Notes: a model not told the origin generated them from the letters alone. DNA of 64,000 nucleotides from Pseudomonas protegens CHA0 (GCF_000397205.1 NC_021237.1:3783001-3847000), one strand, 5' to 3'; numbered from the stretch's first letter, positions 43,909 through 53,177 are shown. Made by a program: numbers and translations.

Positions 43909-44041
43909 GCGACCTCACGGGCACCTATGCCGGCAAGGAGGCGCCATTCAGGCATTGCAGAGGCCCGGGGTTGTGGTATTTGATGGTCGCCCCAATGGCC
44001 GGAAATGCCCTGGCCAGCCCTCTAGCACAAGGATTCCGCCC

Positions 44042-45055
44042 ATGAGCTATCGCATCCTCGGCCATTCCGGTCTCAAGGTTTCCAGCCTGACCCTGGGCAC
44101 CATGATGTTCGGCGAGCAGACCAGTACCGAAGACTCGCTGCGTATCATCGACAAGGCCTGGGACCAGGGGATCAACTTCATCGACACCGCCGACGTCTAT
44201 ACCCAGGGCCGCTCCGAGGAGATCGTCGGCGAAGCCATTGCCAGCCACCGCCATGAGTGGGTGCTGGCGTCCAAGGTCGGCTTCGGTCCGGTGGACGGCG
44301 TGCCCAACCGCAGCGGCCTGAGCCGCAAGCACATCTTCAACGGCATCGAGGCCAGCCTGACCCGCCTGGGCACCGATTACCTGGACATCTACTACCTGCA
44401 CCGCGAAGACCACAACACACCTCTGGAAGTGAGCATCTCGGCCATCGGCGACCTGTTGCGCCAGGGCAAGATCCGCTACTGGGGCCTGTCCAATTATCGG
44501 GGCTGGCGGATTGCCGAGGCGATTCGAGTCGCCGACCAGTTGGGGGTGGACCGCCCGGTGATCAGCCAGCCGCTGTACAACATCGTCAACCGCCAGGCCG
44601 AGGGCGAGCAGATCACCGCCGCCCGCGCCTATGGCCTGGGCGTGGTGCCCTACAGCCCCCTGGCCCGTGGTGTGCTCAGCGGCAAGTATGCGCCGGACGT
44701 CACCCCGGACGCCGCCAGCCGCGCCGGGCGCCAGGACAAGCGCATCCTGGAGACCGAATGGCGGGTCGAATCCCTGCGCATCGCCCAGCAGATCCAGGAA
44801 TACGCCCAGGAGCGCGGGGCCGGGATCGTCGAGTTCGCCATTGCCTGGGTACTGAACAACCAGGCGGTGAGCTCGGCCATTGTCGGCCCGCGCACTGAAG
44901 CCCAGTGGGACGCCTACACCCGGGCCCTGGAGGTGAAGATCAGCCCTGAGGACGAAGCCTTCATCGACGCGCTGGTGACCCCGGGGCACGCCTCGACACC
45001 CGGTTTCAATGATGTCGGCCATTTTGTCTCCGGACGTTTTGCGCATCTGGGCTAA
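44042..45055 (+). CDS. Aldo/keto reductase
   Basis: This is a 337-residue TIM-barrel oxidoreductase. The catalytic tetrad is visible: Asp and Tyr in FIDTADVYTQGRSEE, Lys in VLASKVGFGPVDG and His in IYYLHREDHNTPL. The C-terminal NADPH-binding segment is SSAIVGPRTEAQWD. The closest groups are AKR11/12-type general stress or detoxification reductases. The gene appears monocistronic, between a REP region and a hairpin. Confidence 0.9.
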   Translation: MSYRILGHSGLKVSSLTLGTMMFGEQTSTEDSLRIIDKAWDQGINFIDTADVYTQGRSEEIVGEAIASHRHEWVLASKVGFGPVDGVPNRSGLSRKHIFNGIEASLTRLGTDYLDIYYLHREDHNTPLEVSISAIGDLLRQGKIRYWGLSNYRGWRIAEAIRVADQLGVDRPVISQPLYNIVNRQAEGEQITAARAYGLGVVPYSPLARGVLSGKYAPDVTPDAASRAGRQDKRILETEWRVESLRIAQQIQEYAQERGAGIVEFAIAWVLNNQAVSSAIVGPRTEAQWDAYTRALEVKISPEDEAFIDALVTPGHASTPGFNDVGHFVSGRFAHLG

Positions 45056-45095
45056 ACACGGCCCCTGGCCGCGCAAACCCAGCGGCCATCGCAGT

Positions 45096-45118
45096 CCGGC
45101 CTTTCCCTGGAAGGCCGG
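45096..45118. terminator. Hairpin after the aldo/keto reductase gene
   Basis: CCGGCCTT (45096-45103) and AAGGCCGG (45111-45118) form a perfect 8-bp stem about 40 bp after the stop. The missing T-run makes strong intrinsic termination doubtful. Confidence 0.4.
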
Positions 45119-45259
45119 GCCGCGCCACAAACGAGAAATTTTCCCGCCGGGGTGTCGCAAACAGAGCAAAAATCCCGGGGCAAACCCTCTATATTCCCCC
45201 TCGCTCCACTCTCCCCTTCTTTTTGTGCATCCCGAGCGTTCGGGTTCTACGAGGACTGC

Positions 45260-46141
45260 GTGTCTAAAGGTATTGCGTTATCGGTTCTGGCGTCGGTGCT
45301 GTTTGCCGTCATGTATTTCTACACCTCGCTGCTGGCGCCCCTGACCGGGGTGGAGATCTTCGGCTGGCGAATGTTGCTGACCCTGCCCTGCATGACCCTG
45401 TTCATGCTGCTGGCCGGTGAATGGCACCGGGTCGACGAAGTGCTGCGACGGGTGCGCAGCAAGCCCGTGCTGGGCCCGGCGCTGCTGCTGTCGTCGGCGC
45501 TGGTCGGGGTGCAGCTCTGGCTGTTCATGTGGGCACCGCTCAACGGCCACAGCCTGGATGTATCCCAGGGCTATTTCCTGCTGCCGCTGACCATGGTCCT
45601 GACCGGGCGCATCGTCTATGGCGAACGTCTGTCGCGGCTGCAGAAGCTGGCAGCGGTGCTGGCCTGCATCGGCGTGCTCAACGAGCTGTACCAGGTGGGC
45701 AGTTTTTCCTGGGCGACCCTGGTGGTGGCCCTGGGCTACCCGCTGTATTTCGTCTTGCGCAAGCGCCTGGGCACCGACCACCTGGGCGGCCTGTGGGTGG
45801 ACATGGCCCTGCTAATGCCGGTGGCGCTGTGGGTGGTGCAGAGCGGCGAACAGGGCATTGCCGTGGTCGCGGCCCAACCCTGGCTGTACCTGCTGATTCC
45901 CGTGCTGGGGGTGATCAGTGCCTCGGCGCTGGTGTGCTACATCATTGCCAGCCGCTTGCTGGCCTTCAGCCTGTTCGGCCTGCTCAGCTATGTGGAACCG
46001 GTACTGCTGCTGTTGGTGGCGCTGCTGCTGGGGGAAAGCATCAAGGCCGGGGAATGGCTGACCTACGTGCCGATCTGGCTGGCGGTGCTGGTCCTGGTGC
46101 TCGAAGGCGTGCGCCATCTGCTGCGCCAGCGCCGGGGCTGA
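45260..46141 (+). CDS. rarD: RarD-type EamA permease
   Basis: This is a 293-residue, ten-helix drug/metabolite transporter of the RarD branch (SKGIALSVLASVLFAVMYFY, WAPLNGHSLDVSQGYFLLPL, FGLLSYVEPVLLLLVALLLG). The N-terminus MSKG requires a GTG start at 45260, preceded by GAGG with 5 bp spacing; longer upstream in-frame sequence is not family-like. The substrate is unknown. It stands alone, converging on hpaR. Confidence 0.85.
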   Translation: MSKGIALSVLASVLFAVMYFYTSLLAPLTGVEIFGWRMLLTLPCMTLFMLLAGEWHRVDEVLRRVRSKPVLGPALLLSSALVGVQLWLFMWAPLNGHSLDVSQGYFLLPLTMVLTGRIVYGERLSRLQKLAAVLACIGVLNELYQVGSFSWATLVVALGYPLYFVLRKRLGTDHLGGLWVDMALLMPVALWVVQSGEQGIAVVAAQPWLYLLIPVLGVISASALVCYIIASRLLAFSLFGLLSYVEPVLLLLVALLLGESIKAGEWLTYVPIWLAVLVLVLEGVRHLLRQRRG

Positions 46142-46189
46142 GCCCGGCTGCGGAGGTATCTCGCGTGCATCAAGGCCTGCAGTACGGGC

Positions 46190-46612
46190 TCAGGGCTTGA
46201 TCTGCTTCAGTTCGTTGAGCAGGGCCAGCAAGGCTTGCATCTTGTCTTCGCCGAACTGCTGCTGGATCTTCTGGTAGTTGATTTCCATGTCGCCGCTCAT
46301 GGATTCGAAACAGGCCTGGCCCTTGTCGGTCAGGGTGATGAACAGGCGGCGCTGGTCTTCCGGAGACTTGCGCCGGCTGACGTACTGGTCGCGCTCCAGG
46401 CGGGTCAGCACGCCGGTCATGCTCGGCGGCAGGATGCAGGCCATCTTCGCCAGCTGATGGCTCTCCAGCTCGCCGTTCTGGCGCAGGATGCGGATCACCC
46501 GCCATTGCTGTTCGGTCAGGTCGTGCTGGTTCAGCGAGGGACGGAAAAACGCCATGGCGGCCTCACGGGCCTGCAGCAGGGTCAAGGTCAGGGAAGGTCT
46601 GGGTGTGTTCAT
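46190..46612 (-). CDS. hpaR: Homoprotocatechuate degradation operon repressor HpaR (MarR family)
   Basis: This is a 140-residue MarR winged-helix protein. SLTLTLLQAREAAMAFFRPS and DLTEQQWRVIRILRQNGELE, then CILPPSMTGVLTRLERDQYV and the wing KSPEDQRRLFITLTDKG, are typical of HpaR. It represses the hpaG operon until 4-hydroxyphenylacetate or homoprotocatechuate binds. Here it is 16 kb from that operon and next to hpd, so it may also see tyrosine-derived compounds. A candidate operator (TTAACACATTCA, 46652-46663) lies 40 bp upstream of its start, implying autoregulation. Confidence 0.92.
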   Translation of the reverse strand: MNTPRPSLTLTLLQAREAAMAFFRPSLNQHDLTEQQWRVIRILRQNGELESHQLAKMACILPPSMTGVLTRLERDQYVSRRKSPEDQRRLFITLTDKGQACFESMSGDMEINYQKIQQQFGEDKMQALLALLNELKQIKP

Positions 46613-46651
46613 CGAGGCATCGGTCAGGGGCTGGGAATCGGGGGCGAAACA

Positions 46652-46663
46652 TTAACACATTCA
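46652..46663. promoter_or_regulatory. Degenerate HpaR operator upstream of hpaR
   Basis: TTAACACATTCA matches the second hpaG operator (TTAACACATTAA) at 11 of 12 positions. It lies in the hpaR promoter region, flanked by GCGA and TCGC. This supports autoregulation of hpaR. Confidence 0.5.
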
Positions 46664-46682
46664 CAATCGCCAACCGACAGGC

Positions 46683-46717
46683 AAAATAAAGCCCGACCAG
46701 AAACCTCCTGATCGGGC
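46683..46717 (-). terminator. Rho-independent terminator of hpd
   Basis: On the reverse strand GCCCGATCAG pairs with CTGGTCGGGC (one mismatch) and is followed by TTTATTTT. It lies 24 bp after the hpd stop, separating hpd from hpaR. Confidence 0.85.
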
Positions 46718-46740
46718 CTTGGACTCAAGCGTGCCGGGGC

Positions 46741-47817
46741 TTACTCGGTGGCGAGTACGCCACGACGCACCTGGTCGCGTTCGATCGATTCGAACAGTGC
46801 CTTGAAGTTGCCCTCGCCGAAGCCATCGTCGCCCTTGCGCTGGATGAATTCGAAGAACACCGGGCCCATCAGGGTTTCCGAGAAGATCTGCAGCAGCAGG
46901 CGCTTGTCGCCGGCTTCCGAAGAACCGTCCAGCAGGATGCCCCGCGATTGCAGCTCGTTGACCGGCTCGCCGTGATTCGGCAGGCGCCCTTCAAGCATTT
47001 CGTAGTAGGTGTCCGGTGGCGCGGTCATGAAGCGCATACCGATCTTCTTCAGGGCGTCCCAGGTCTTGACCAGGTCGTCGGTGAGGAAGGCCACGTGCTG
47101 GATGCCCTCGCCATTGAACTGCATCAGGAACTCCTCGATCTGCCCGGCGCCCTTGGACGATTCCTCGTTCAGCGGGATGCGGATCATGCCATCCGGAGCG
47201 GTCATGGCCTTGGAAGTCAGGCCGGTGTACTCGCCCTTGATGTCGAAGTAGCGGATCTCGCGGAAGTTGAACAGCTTCTCGTAGAAGCCGGCCCAGTAGG
47301 CCATGCGCCCGCGGTACACGTTGTGGGTCAGGTGGTCGATGATCTTCAGGCCCGCGCCCTTGGGGTTGCGGTCCACGCCTTCGAGGAACACGAAGTCGAT
47401 GTCGTAGATCGAGCTGCCCTCGCCGAAACGGTCGATCAGGTACAGCGGCGCGCCGCCAATGCCCTTGATCGCCGGCAGGTTCAGTTCCATCGGGCCGGTT
47501 TCAATGTGAATCGGCTGGGCGCCCAGTTCCAGGGCGCGGTTGTAGGCCTTTTGCGAATCCTTGACCCGGAACGCCATGCCGCACACCGACGGGCCGTGCT
47601 CGGCCGCGAAGTAGGAAGCGACGCTATGGGGTTCGTTGTTGAGGATCAGGTTGATCGCACCCTGGCGATACAGATGCACGTCTTTTGAACGATGGGTCGC
47701 GACTTTAGTGAAACCCATGATCTCGAAGATCGGTTCGAGGGTGTTGGGGGTAGGCGATGCGAATTCGATGAATTCAAAGCCCATCAGGCCCATTGGGTTT
47801 TCGAAGATATCTGCCAT
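46741..47817 (-). CDS. hpd: 4-hydroxyphenylpyruvate dioxygenase
   Basis: This is a 358-residue two-domain VOC enzyme. The three Fe(II) ligands are in [15 protein letters not shown] (His), [14 protein letters not shown] (His) and [20 protein letters not shown] (Glu). It converts 4-hydroxyphenylpyruvate to homogentisate in tyrosine catabolism and is the precursor step for pyomelanin. The length matches Pseudomonas HppD. It is monocistronic with its own terminator, and the 250-bp upstream gap should hold its promoter. hmgA and fahA are not in this window. Confidence 0.97.
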   Translation of the reverse strand: MADIFENPMGLMGFEFIEFASPTPNTLEPIFEIMGFTKVATHRSKDVHLYRQGAINLILNNEPHSVASYFAAEHGPSVCGMAFRVKDSQKAYNRALELGAQPIHIETGPMELNLPAIKGIGGAPLYLIDRFGEGSSIYDIDFVFLEGVDRNPKGAGLKIIDHLTHNVYRGRMAYWAGFYEKLFNFREIRYFDIKGEYTGLTSKAMTAPDGMIRIPLNEESSKGAGQIEEFLMQFNGEGIQHVAFLTDDLVKTWDALKKIGMRFMTAPPDTYYEMLEGRLPNHGEPVNELQSRGILLDGSSEAGDKRLLLQIFSETLMGPVFFEFIQRKGDDGFGEGNFKALFESIERDQVRRGVLATE

Positions 47818-48068
47818 GGTTGGCGCCTCATCATATTTTTAGAATTAACGGATCGTTAGTTGCTAGCAATGCTGAGGAGGGACGGTGGCGCACAGGAGAT
47901 ACCGCGCACGCTGCGGGCGAGGAAGTCACCATAGATCAGTTGAAACCCGAGAATCTTCATTTCGACCCTGTCTTACAGGCTGGGGGGCGAGGCTTCTGCT
48001 GCCAGAAGACTTTATTATTGTATGCGTAACCGGATTCTACACAGCGTAAAAGCCTTTGTCCGCATTCT

Positions 48069-49025
48069 CTATAAAATCGCCTTTTTTGCCCCGCCCGCAA
48101 GGGGTTTGTTGCACTGGTAGATACCGCCGAGAATCAGCGCCCCGCCCACCCCCATCACCGGGCTCAACTGTTCTCCCAGCAAGAGCGCGCCGAGGATCAC
48201 CGCCGTCAGCGGATTGAGGGCGATGAATACACCGCAACGGGTGGCACCGATCCGCCGCAAGCCGTCGTAATACCAGATATAGGCCAGCGCCGAACCCAGC
48301 ACGCCCAGGTACAGCAGGCTCAAGCCCTGGGCCAGGTTCAGGCGAGCCACCGCCTGCAGGTCGAACTCGCCACGGATCAGGGTGGCGGCGCAGAGCATCA
48401 GGGTGCCCAGGAGGATCGAGCAGGTCACGGTTTGCAATGAGCCCAGGCTGTGGTTCAGCCCCCTGGAGAACAGCGAGTACACGCCCCAGCCCAGCACGCA
48501 GCCAAGAATCAGCAGGTCGCCTTGCCAGCTCCCGGCCTGCGCCGCCAGGGCCGAAGGGTCACGGCTGCAGATCACCAGGGCCGCGCCACAGAGGCACAGG
48601 GCAATGCCCAACAGCTTGCGCCGGCCCAGGCGCTCCTTGAATAGCGCCCAGGACGCCAGGGCAATCACTGCCGGGTTCAGGGCCACGATCAACGATGCCC
48701 GAGAAGCCTTGACCTGCTCCAGGCCGAGGAAGAAACACAGGTTGTAGAAGAAGATCCCGAAGAACCCCAATAGTGCCAGTTGGCCGAACTGCCTGAGGCT
48801 GGGCCGCACCAGGGGAATACGCGCCACGGCCATGAAGCCGAGCAAGGCCAGGCTGGCCAGCAGGAACCGCAGGCTGGCGGCCAGCAAGGGCGAGAGCCCG
48901 CCGGCCAGGTAGCGCCCGGCAACGAAGGTGCCGCCCCAGATCATGGTGACTGTCGCAAGGCGGCCATACACCGCCAGGTCCCGGTATTCGCCCGCCAGGG
49001 GGCCGCTGATATTGCTTTCACTCAT
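48069..49025 (-). CDS. EamA-family (DMT) permease
   Basis: This is a 318-residue protein with ten hydrophobic helices and two EamA repeats (VTMIWGGTFVAGRYLAGGLS, ASRASLIVALNPAVIALASW; GVFIALNPLTAVILGALLLG). The start MSESNISGPLAGEYRD at 49025 is chosen, since the long in-frame upstream extension overlaps the divergent LysR gene. Substrate unknown. The LysR gene 85 bp away is the probable regulator. Confidence 0.87.
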   Translation of the reverse strand: MSESNISGPLAGEYRDLAVYGRLATVTMIWGGTFVAGRYLAGGLSPLLAASLRFLLASLALLGFMAVARIPLVRPSLRQFGQLALLGFFGIFFYNLCFFLGLEQVKASRASLIVALNPAVIALASWALFKERLGRRKLLGIALCLCGAALVICSRDPSALAAQAGSWQGDLLILGCVLGWGVYSLFSRGLNHSLGSLQTVTCSILLGTLMLCAATLIRGEFDLQAVARLNLAQGLSLLYLGVLGSALAYIWYYDGLRRIGATRCGVFIALNPLTAVILGALLLGEQLSPVMGVGGALILGGIYQCNKPLAGGAKKAIL

Positions 49026-49110
49026 GGTCAAGACGCTCTGAGGCAATGGATTTGTACTGCACGACCATTTTTTGTCTAATGCCCGATCATCGTAAAATGA
49101 GCTTTTACTC

Positions 49111-49983
49111 ATGACCCTGACCCAGCTGGAGATCTTTTCCCTGGTGGCCGAACTCCAGGGCTTTACCAGCGCCGCCATGCGCCTGGGCATCACCCAGTCG
49201 GCGGTGTCCCATGCCATCAAGTCACTGGAGCAGGAGCTGCAGGTGGACCTGTTTCGCCGGCACCAGGCCCAGGTCGAACTCACCGACATCGGCACCCAGT
49301 TGCTGCTGCGCGCCCGGGCCATGCTCGGCCTGGCGGCGACCCTGGCCCAGGAAGCCGCGGATGCCCGGGGCATGAAGCGCGGCACCTTGCGCATCGGCTC
49401 GTTCGGCCCCACCTCGTCGATCCGCCTCCTGCCCCGGATTCTTCACGACTACCGCCGCGAATATCCGGACATCGAAGTGCATATCGACGAAGGCCCCGAT
49501 CGCCAGGTCCTGCAATGGCTGGAAGAACGACGGGTGGACCTGGGCTTCGTGGTGTTGCCCCAGGAGCGCTTCGACACCGTGCCTGTGGTCGAGGACCAGT
49601 TGCTGGCATTGATTCCAGCCAGCCACGCCCTGGCCAGTGAAGCGCAACTGCGCCTGGACCAACTGTGCCATGACCCCTTCGTGCTCACCGAAGCCGGCTC
49701 GGCGGAGCTGGTGTCACGCCTGTTCATCGGTGCCGGCCTACGGCCCAATATCCGCTACCGCAGCACCCAACTGCTGAGCACCCTGGAAACCGTGGCCCGC
49801 GGCGATGCCTTGAGCATCGTTGCCGAGTTGTCCCTTCCCCAGGCCGCGGACCCGCGCTACACCAGCCGCCCCCTGGAGCCTGCCGTGCGCCGCCAAGTGG
49901 GGATCGCGGTGCTCGACCGACGCCAGGCGTCGCCGGCGGCCCTGGCCTTCATCCAGCACGCGCAGCGCCTGTATCGCCGGTAA
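49111..49983 (+). CDS. LysR-family transcriptional regulator (divergent to the EamA permease)
   Basis: This encodes 290 residues with an N-terminal HTH (MTLTQLEIFSLVAELQGFTS, LGITQSAVSHAIKSLEQELQ) and a periplasmic-binding-protein-like ligand domain (LRIGSFGPTSSIRLLPRILH). Together with the divergent EamA gene it forms a common two-gene export/import unit. It is followed 90 bp later by the EAL-domain gene in the same direction. Confidence 0.9.
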   Translation: MTLTQLEIFSLVAELQGFTSAAMRLGITQSAVSHAIKSLEQELQVDLFRRHQAQVELTDIGTQLLLRARAMLGLAATLAQEAADARGMKRGTLRIGSFGPTSSIRLLPRILHDYRREYPDIEVHIDEGPDRQVLQWLEERRVDLGFVVLPQERFDTVPVVEDQLLALIPASHALASEAQLRLDQLCHDPFVLTEAGSAELVSRLFIGAGLRPNIRYRSTQLLSTLETVARGDALSIVAELSLPQAADPRYTSRPLEPAVRRQVGIAVLDRRQASPAALAFIQHAQRLYRR

Positions 49984-50073
49984 AAGCCGGCTATCCTGCG
50001 ATGATCAAGACAGCCGCAGGGGCCATGCCCCCCCGGTGCCATCCTCCCCCTCGCCCGCCCACAGGTCCGATCC

Positions 50074-51612
50074 ATGCCCCTGACCGCCAAAGGTCCATTG
50101 AAGCGCTCTACCCGTACCTTCTGGACATTGCTGGCCATGCTTCTTCCCATCGGGCTCGGCGCCCTCATCCTCTACGCCCAGGCCGAACGAACACTGATGC
50201 ACAGCAGCCTGGAAACCGCCGAAGAGGCCATCCGCCAGTTCGACCTGATGCTCGATAACACCGACATCGCCGCCAGGGCGCTGCTGCCCCAGGTGGGCCG
50301 CGATTGTGATGAAGTCCGGCAACTGGCCCTGCGCGAACAGGTCACCCGCCGGCCGTTCGTGCGCTCGACCAACCTGGTGTGGCGCAACAACAACTATTGC
50401 AGCTCCCTGCTCGGCAGTTTCGCAGCCCCGCTCAACCCCCTGGACTACGTGGACGGCCGCCTCTGGCTGATGAGCGGCAACCCTGTCACCCCCGACACGG
50501 CCCTGCTGGTCTATCGCTGGAGCGAGGGCGATCGCGCCGCCCTGGCCACCATCGACGGCTATCACCTGACCAATGCCCTGCGCCTGATCAGCCGCTTCGC
50601 CGACCTGCAATTGCAGGTTGGCGGGCATTGGCTGTCCAGCGACGGCCGTGTCCACGAGGGCAACCCGCCACTGGCGGCCGTGGCCAGCCAGCAACTGAGC
50701 TCATCGCGCTATCCCTACAGCGTCAGCTCGGGGTTTCCCGAGGGCGACGTGTGGAACTACATGAAGAGCCAGTACCCGGCGCTGTTCAGCCTGCTGGTGT
50801 TTTTCGGCGCGGCGGCGGGCGTACTTGCCCACTGGCTGCAAAAGCGCTCCGCCTCCCCCTCCCACGAGCTGCAACGGGCACTGGGGGCCCACGAGTTCAT
50901 TCCGTACTTTCAGCCGGTGGTGCGCGGGGACACCCTGGCGTGGGCCGGCATCGAAGTCCTGATGCGCTGGCAGCATCCGAAAGAGGGGCTGGTGCGCCCG
51001 GACCTGTTCATCCCCTTCGCCGAGCATTCGGGGCTGATCGTGCCCATGACCCGCTCGCTGATGCAGCAGACCCAACAAGCCCTGGCGCCCCATGCCGCGC
51101 ACTTTACCGACGGTTTCCATATAGGTATCAACATCACCGCCAGCCATTGCCACGACCTGCAGTTGCTGGAGGACTGCCGGGAGTTCCTCGCCGGCTTCCC
51201 CCCAGGCAAGGTGATCCTGGTGCTGGAGTTGACCGAACGCGAACTGATCGAGCCCACGACCACCACCCACCAGCTGTTTGCCGCCCTGCACGAACTGGGT
51301 GTGATGATCGCCATCGACGACTTCGGTACCGGGCATTCCAGCCTGGGTTATCTGCGCCAGTTCAATGTGGATTACTTGAAGATCGATCAGAGTTTCGTCG
51401 CCATGATCGGTGCCGACGCACTGTCCCTGCATATACTCGACAGCATTATCGAACTCTCGGCCAAACTCGATCTGGGCATTGTCGCCGAAGGTATTGAAAC
51501 TGCAGAACAACGGGATTATCTAGCAGCTAAAGGGGTGGATTTCCTGCAAGGTTATTTATTCGGACGGCCCATGCCCAGTGCCGAATTTGTTGCAGCCCTG
51601 GCGCGCCATTAA
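50074..51612 (+). CDS. CSS-motif c-di-GMP phosphodiesterase (EAL domain)
   Basis: This encodes 512 residues. TM1 lies at about 16-37, a periplasmic CSS domain at about 38-230 (NNNYCSSLLGSFAAP), TM2 at about 232-253 (ALFSLLVFFGAAAGVLAHWL), then a C-terminal EAL domain. The signature reads EVLMRWQHP, with EVL for EAL, and DDFGTGHSSLGYLRQFNVDY, LKIDQSFVAMIG and AEGIETAEQRDYL are intact, so the enzyme should hydrolyse c-di-GMP. CSS-EAL proteins such as PdeC respond to periplasmic thiol/disulfide state through the CSS cysteine and a second Cys (here GRDCDEVRQ). No GGDEF domain is present. Confidence 0.93.
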   Translation: MPLTAKGPLKRSTRTFWTLLAMLLPIGLGALILYAQAERTLMHSSLETAEEAIRQFDLMLDNTDIAARALLPQVGRDCDEVRQLALREQVTRRPFVRSTNLVWRNNNYCSSLLGSFAAPLNPLDYVDGRLWLMSGNPVTPDTALLVYRWSEGDRAALATIDGYHLTNALRLISRFADLQLQVGGHWLSSDGRVHEGNPPLAAVASQQLSSSRYPYSVSSGFPEGDVWNYMKSQYPALFSLLVFFGAAAGVLAHWLQKRSASPSHELQRALGAHEFIPYFQPVVRGDTLAWAGIEVLMRWQHPKEGLVRPDLFIPFAEHSGLIVPMTRSLMQQTQQALAPHAAHFTDGFHIGINITASHCHDLQLLEDCREFLAGFPPGKVILVLELTERELIEPTTTTHQLFAALHELGVMIAIDDFGTGHSSLGYLRQFNVDYLKIDQSFVAMIGADALSLHILDSIIELSAKLDLGIVAEGIETAEQRDYLAAKGVDFLQGYLFGRPMPSAEFVAALARH

Positions 51613-51855
51613 ATAGCCATACCCGAACAAAAAGTGCTGGATCTAACAACTCGGGGCTCGCACCAATTTGAATCAATTGGTTAATTTCGCATTTGACAAG
51701 AACAACCTGATTTACTCTTGATGCATTAACTACTACAATTTTTCCCGCCTGTACAAGATTCACAGGTAGGCCACTTAATCAAGCCTTAATCGGCTCATGG
51801 CTTATAGCTTTGTTTGTGGTTTGTATCAGCCAAATAGACTATTGGAGTGAAGATA
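51613..51855. promoter_or_regulatory. AT-rich upstream region of mvaU
   Basis: This 243-bp segment is markedly more AT-rich than its neighbours (for example TTTGAATCAATTGGTTAATT near 51666-51685) and codes for nothing convincing. H-NS/MvaT-like proteins bind AT-rich DNA, so autoregulation of mvaU through this segment is plausible. Confidence 0.5.
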
Positions 51856-52221
51856 TTGTCCAGACTTGCTGAGTTTCGTGCTGCAGAAAAAGCACTTCAA
51901 GAACAGCTCGCGCAGCTTGAATCCCTGAAAAACGACGCCGGACTCAAGAAGGAAATCGAGTTCGAAGAAAAACTCCAGGCCCTGATGAAGTCCTACGACA
52001 AGAGCCTGCGTGACATCATCGCCATCCTTGATCCCAACCAGGGCAAGGCCGGCCTGCCACAGGCCAACGCCCCCAAGCAGCGCCGTGCCCGCGTGGTCAA
52101 GGTCTACCAGAACCCGCACACCGGCGAACTGATCGAAACCAAAGGCGGCAATCACCGCGGCCTGAAGGCCTGGAAAGAACAGTACGGTGCCGCCACTGTG
52201 GATTCCTGGCTGCGCGCTTGA
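51856..52221 (+). CDS. mvaU: MvaT/MvaU-family nucleoid-associated protein
   Basis: This is a 121-residue H-NS-like xenogeneic silencer. The N-terminal coiled coil for oligomerisation (LAEFRAAEKALQEQLAQLES) and KSYDKSLRDIIAILDPNQGK are typical of the MvaU branch. The C-terminal AT-hook-like DNA-binding domain has RRARVVKVYQNPHTGELIET and KGGNHRGLKAWKEQYGAATV. The conserved N-terminus (MSRLAEF) demands a TTG start at 51856, with GGAG 8 bp upstream; GTG 51847 would overlap the SD. It is expected to silence AT-rich, foreign DNA such as the recombinase region nearby. Confidence 0.93.
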   Translation: MSRLAEFRAAEKALQEQLAQLESLKNDAGLKKEIEFEEKLQALMKSYDKSLRDIIAILDPNQGKAGLPQANAPKQRRARVVKVYQNPHTGELIETKGGNHRGLKAWKEQYGAATVDSWLRA

Positions 52222-52237
52222 ACAAAGCCGCACCCCG

Positions 52238-52266
52238 AAAAAGGCCCTGCATATGTAGGGCCTTTT
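52238..52266 (+). terminator. Rho-independent terminator of mvaU
   Basis: GGCCCT (52243-52248) and AGGGCC (52257-52262) form a hairpin around GCATATGT, followed by TTTT and preceded by A5. It lies about 20 bp after the mvaU stop. Confidence 0.85.
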
Positions 52267-52272
52267 ACATTG

Positions 52273-52290
52273 AATAAGAAAATTCTTATT
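52273..52290. promoter_or_regulatory. AT-rich inverted repeat
   Basis: AATAAGAA-AA-TTCTTATT has perfect 8-bp arms, immediately after the mvaU terminator and before a gene-free 160 bp. It could be an operator or an MvaU-type binding site. No gene reads from it directly. Confidence 0.3.
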
Positions 52291-52451
52291 ACGACTTGCA
52301 TCTAAGGGAAGAGCCGAGCGAGATCCCACCCCTCTCCCTAGCTGATACATCGTGCAATAACGTCTGATTCCCAAGCAACTTCAGGCTTAATGCCTTTTCG
52401 CTAACGAATGGGTAACCCGCAGAAAGCGAACCGATTGGTTCAGATTTTTCC

Positions 52452-52979
52452 TTAAAGTTTAAGGCCGTTTCGTACAGCGAGTATTTCATCCTGGCTCTCG
52501 GCAAAAGCCGCAGCCTGGCCAGCGTATGAAAGTACATAAGCCTTATCCCCATTCAGTGCCGCCACCAATGTTTGCGAGAGCACATGCCGGCCATTCTGGG
52601 TAATGGTGCAAGTAGTCTCCAGCGCCTCGAGACGACTCAACTGCGCGGCATGAATCTTGTTACAGACACTCTGATAACCGCCCTGGGCAAAGTCCTTTTG
52701 CACCGACTTGCGCATCTCCAGCAATACCCCCTGCAGATTGACTACATGCCCACTGTCCACCTGAGTCATGGTCAACTCCATGACCATGAGTGGATTGCCA
52801 GCGGTATCGCTCTTGACCGCTCTCTGCCGGGACACCTTGGCGGCCTCTTCGCCTTCTTGGGCCGGCAGCGGTTCCACCGTCCAGCCCTGGGGCCAGGTCA
52901 CTTGCGGCTCGGCCTCTGCAACACCGGCCAGCGCCAGTAGCAACAGAGCTGCGGCGCGGAACTTAAAAGACTCGATCAT
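52452..52979 (-). CDS. DUF4946 domain-containing exported protein
   Basis: This encodes 175 residues with a signal peptide (FRAAALLLLALAGVAEAEPQ). The mature part starts VTWPQGWTVEPLPAQEGEEA and has two Cys (GYQSVCNKIHAA, LETTCTITQNG). I recognise it as the Pseudomonas DUF4946 family, probably periplasmic and of unknown function. The start at 52979 directly precedes the signal peptide. Confidence 0.82.
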   Translation of the reverse strand: MIESFKFRAAALLLLALAGVAEAEPQVTWPQGWTVEPLPAQEGEEAAKVSRQRAVKSDTAGNPLMVMELTMTQVDSGHVVNLQGVLLEMRKSVQKDFAQGGYQSVCNKIHAAQLSRLEALETTCTITQNGRHVLSQTLVAALNGDKAYVLSYAGQAAAFAESQDEILAVRNGLKL

Positions 52980-53177
52980 GCGTTTGCACACTGAGGTAAA
53001 GGGGCCTGGAAGTCTGAGCCCGGCGCCAGGAATGGGCAATAGATCAGGAGCTTTGGGTTTGGCGCCAGCCGACCCACTTGCGTATCATTGCCCGATCCCA
53101 AGGATGTCCGAACCATTGCCAGCCAAGGCTGCTTGCCCCGGCAAGCAGTCTTGGCCGCACTTTCTTCTGGAGGGCCC

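Noticed and set aside
49026..49412. N-terminal extension of the EamA permease frame
   Set aside because: It would run through the divergent LysR gene; the membrane protein begins at 49025.
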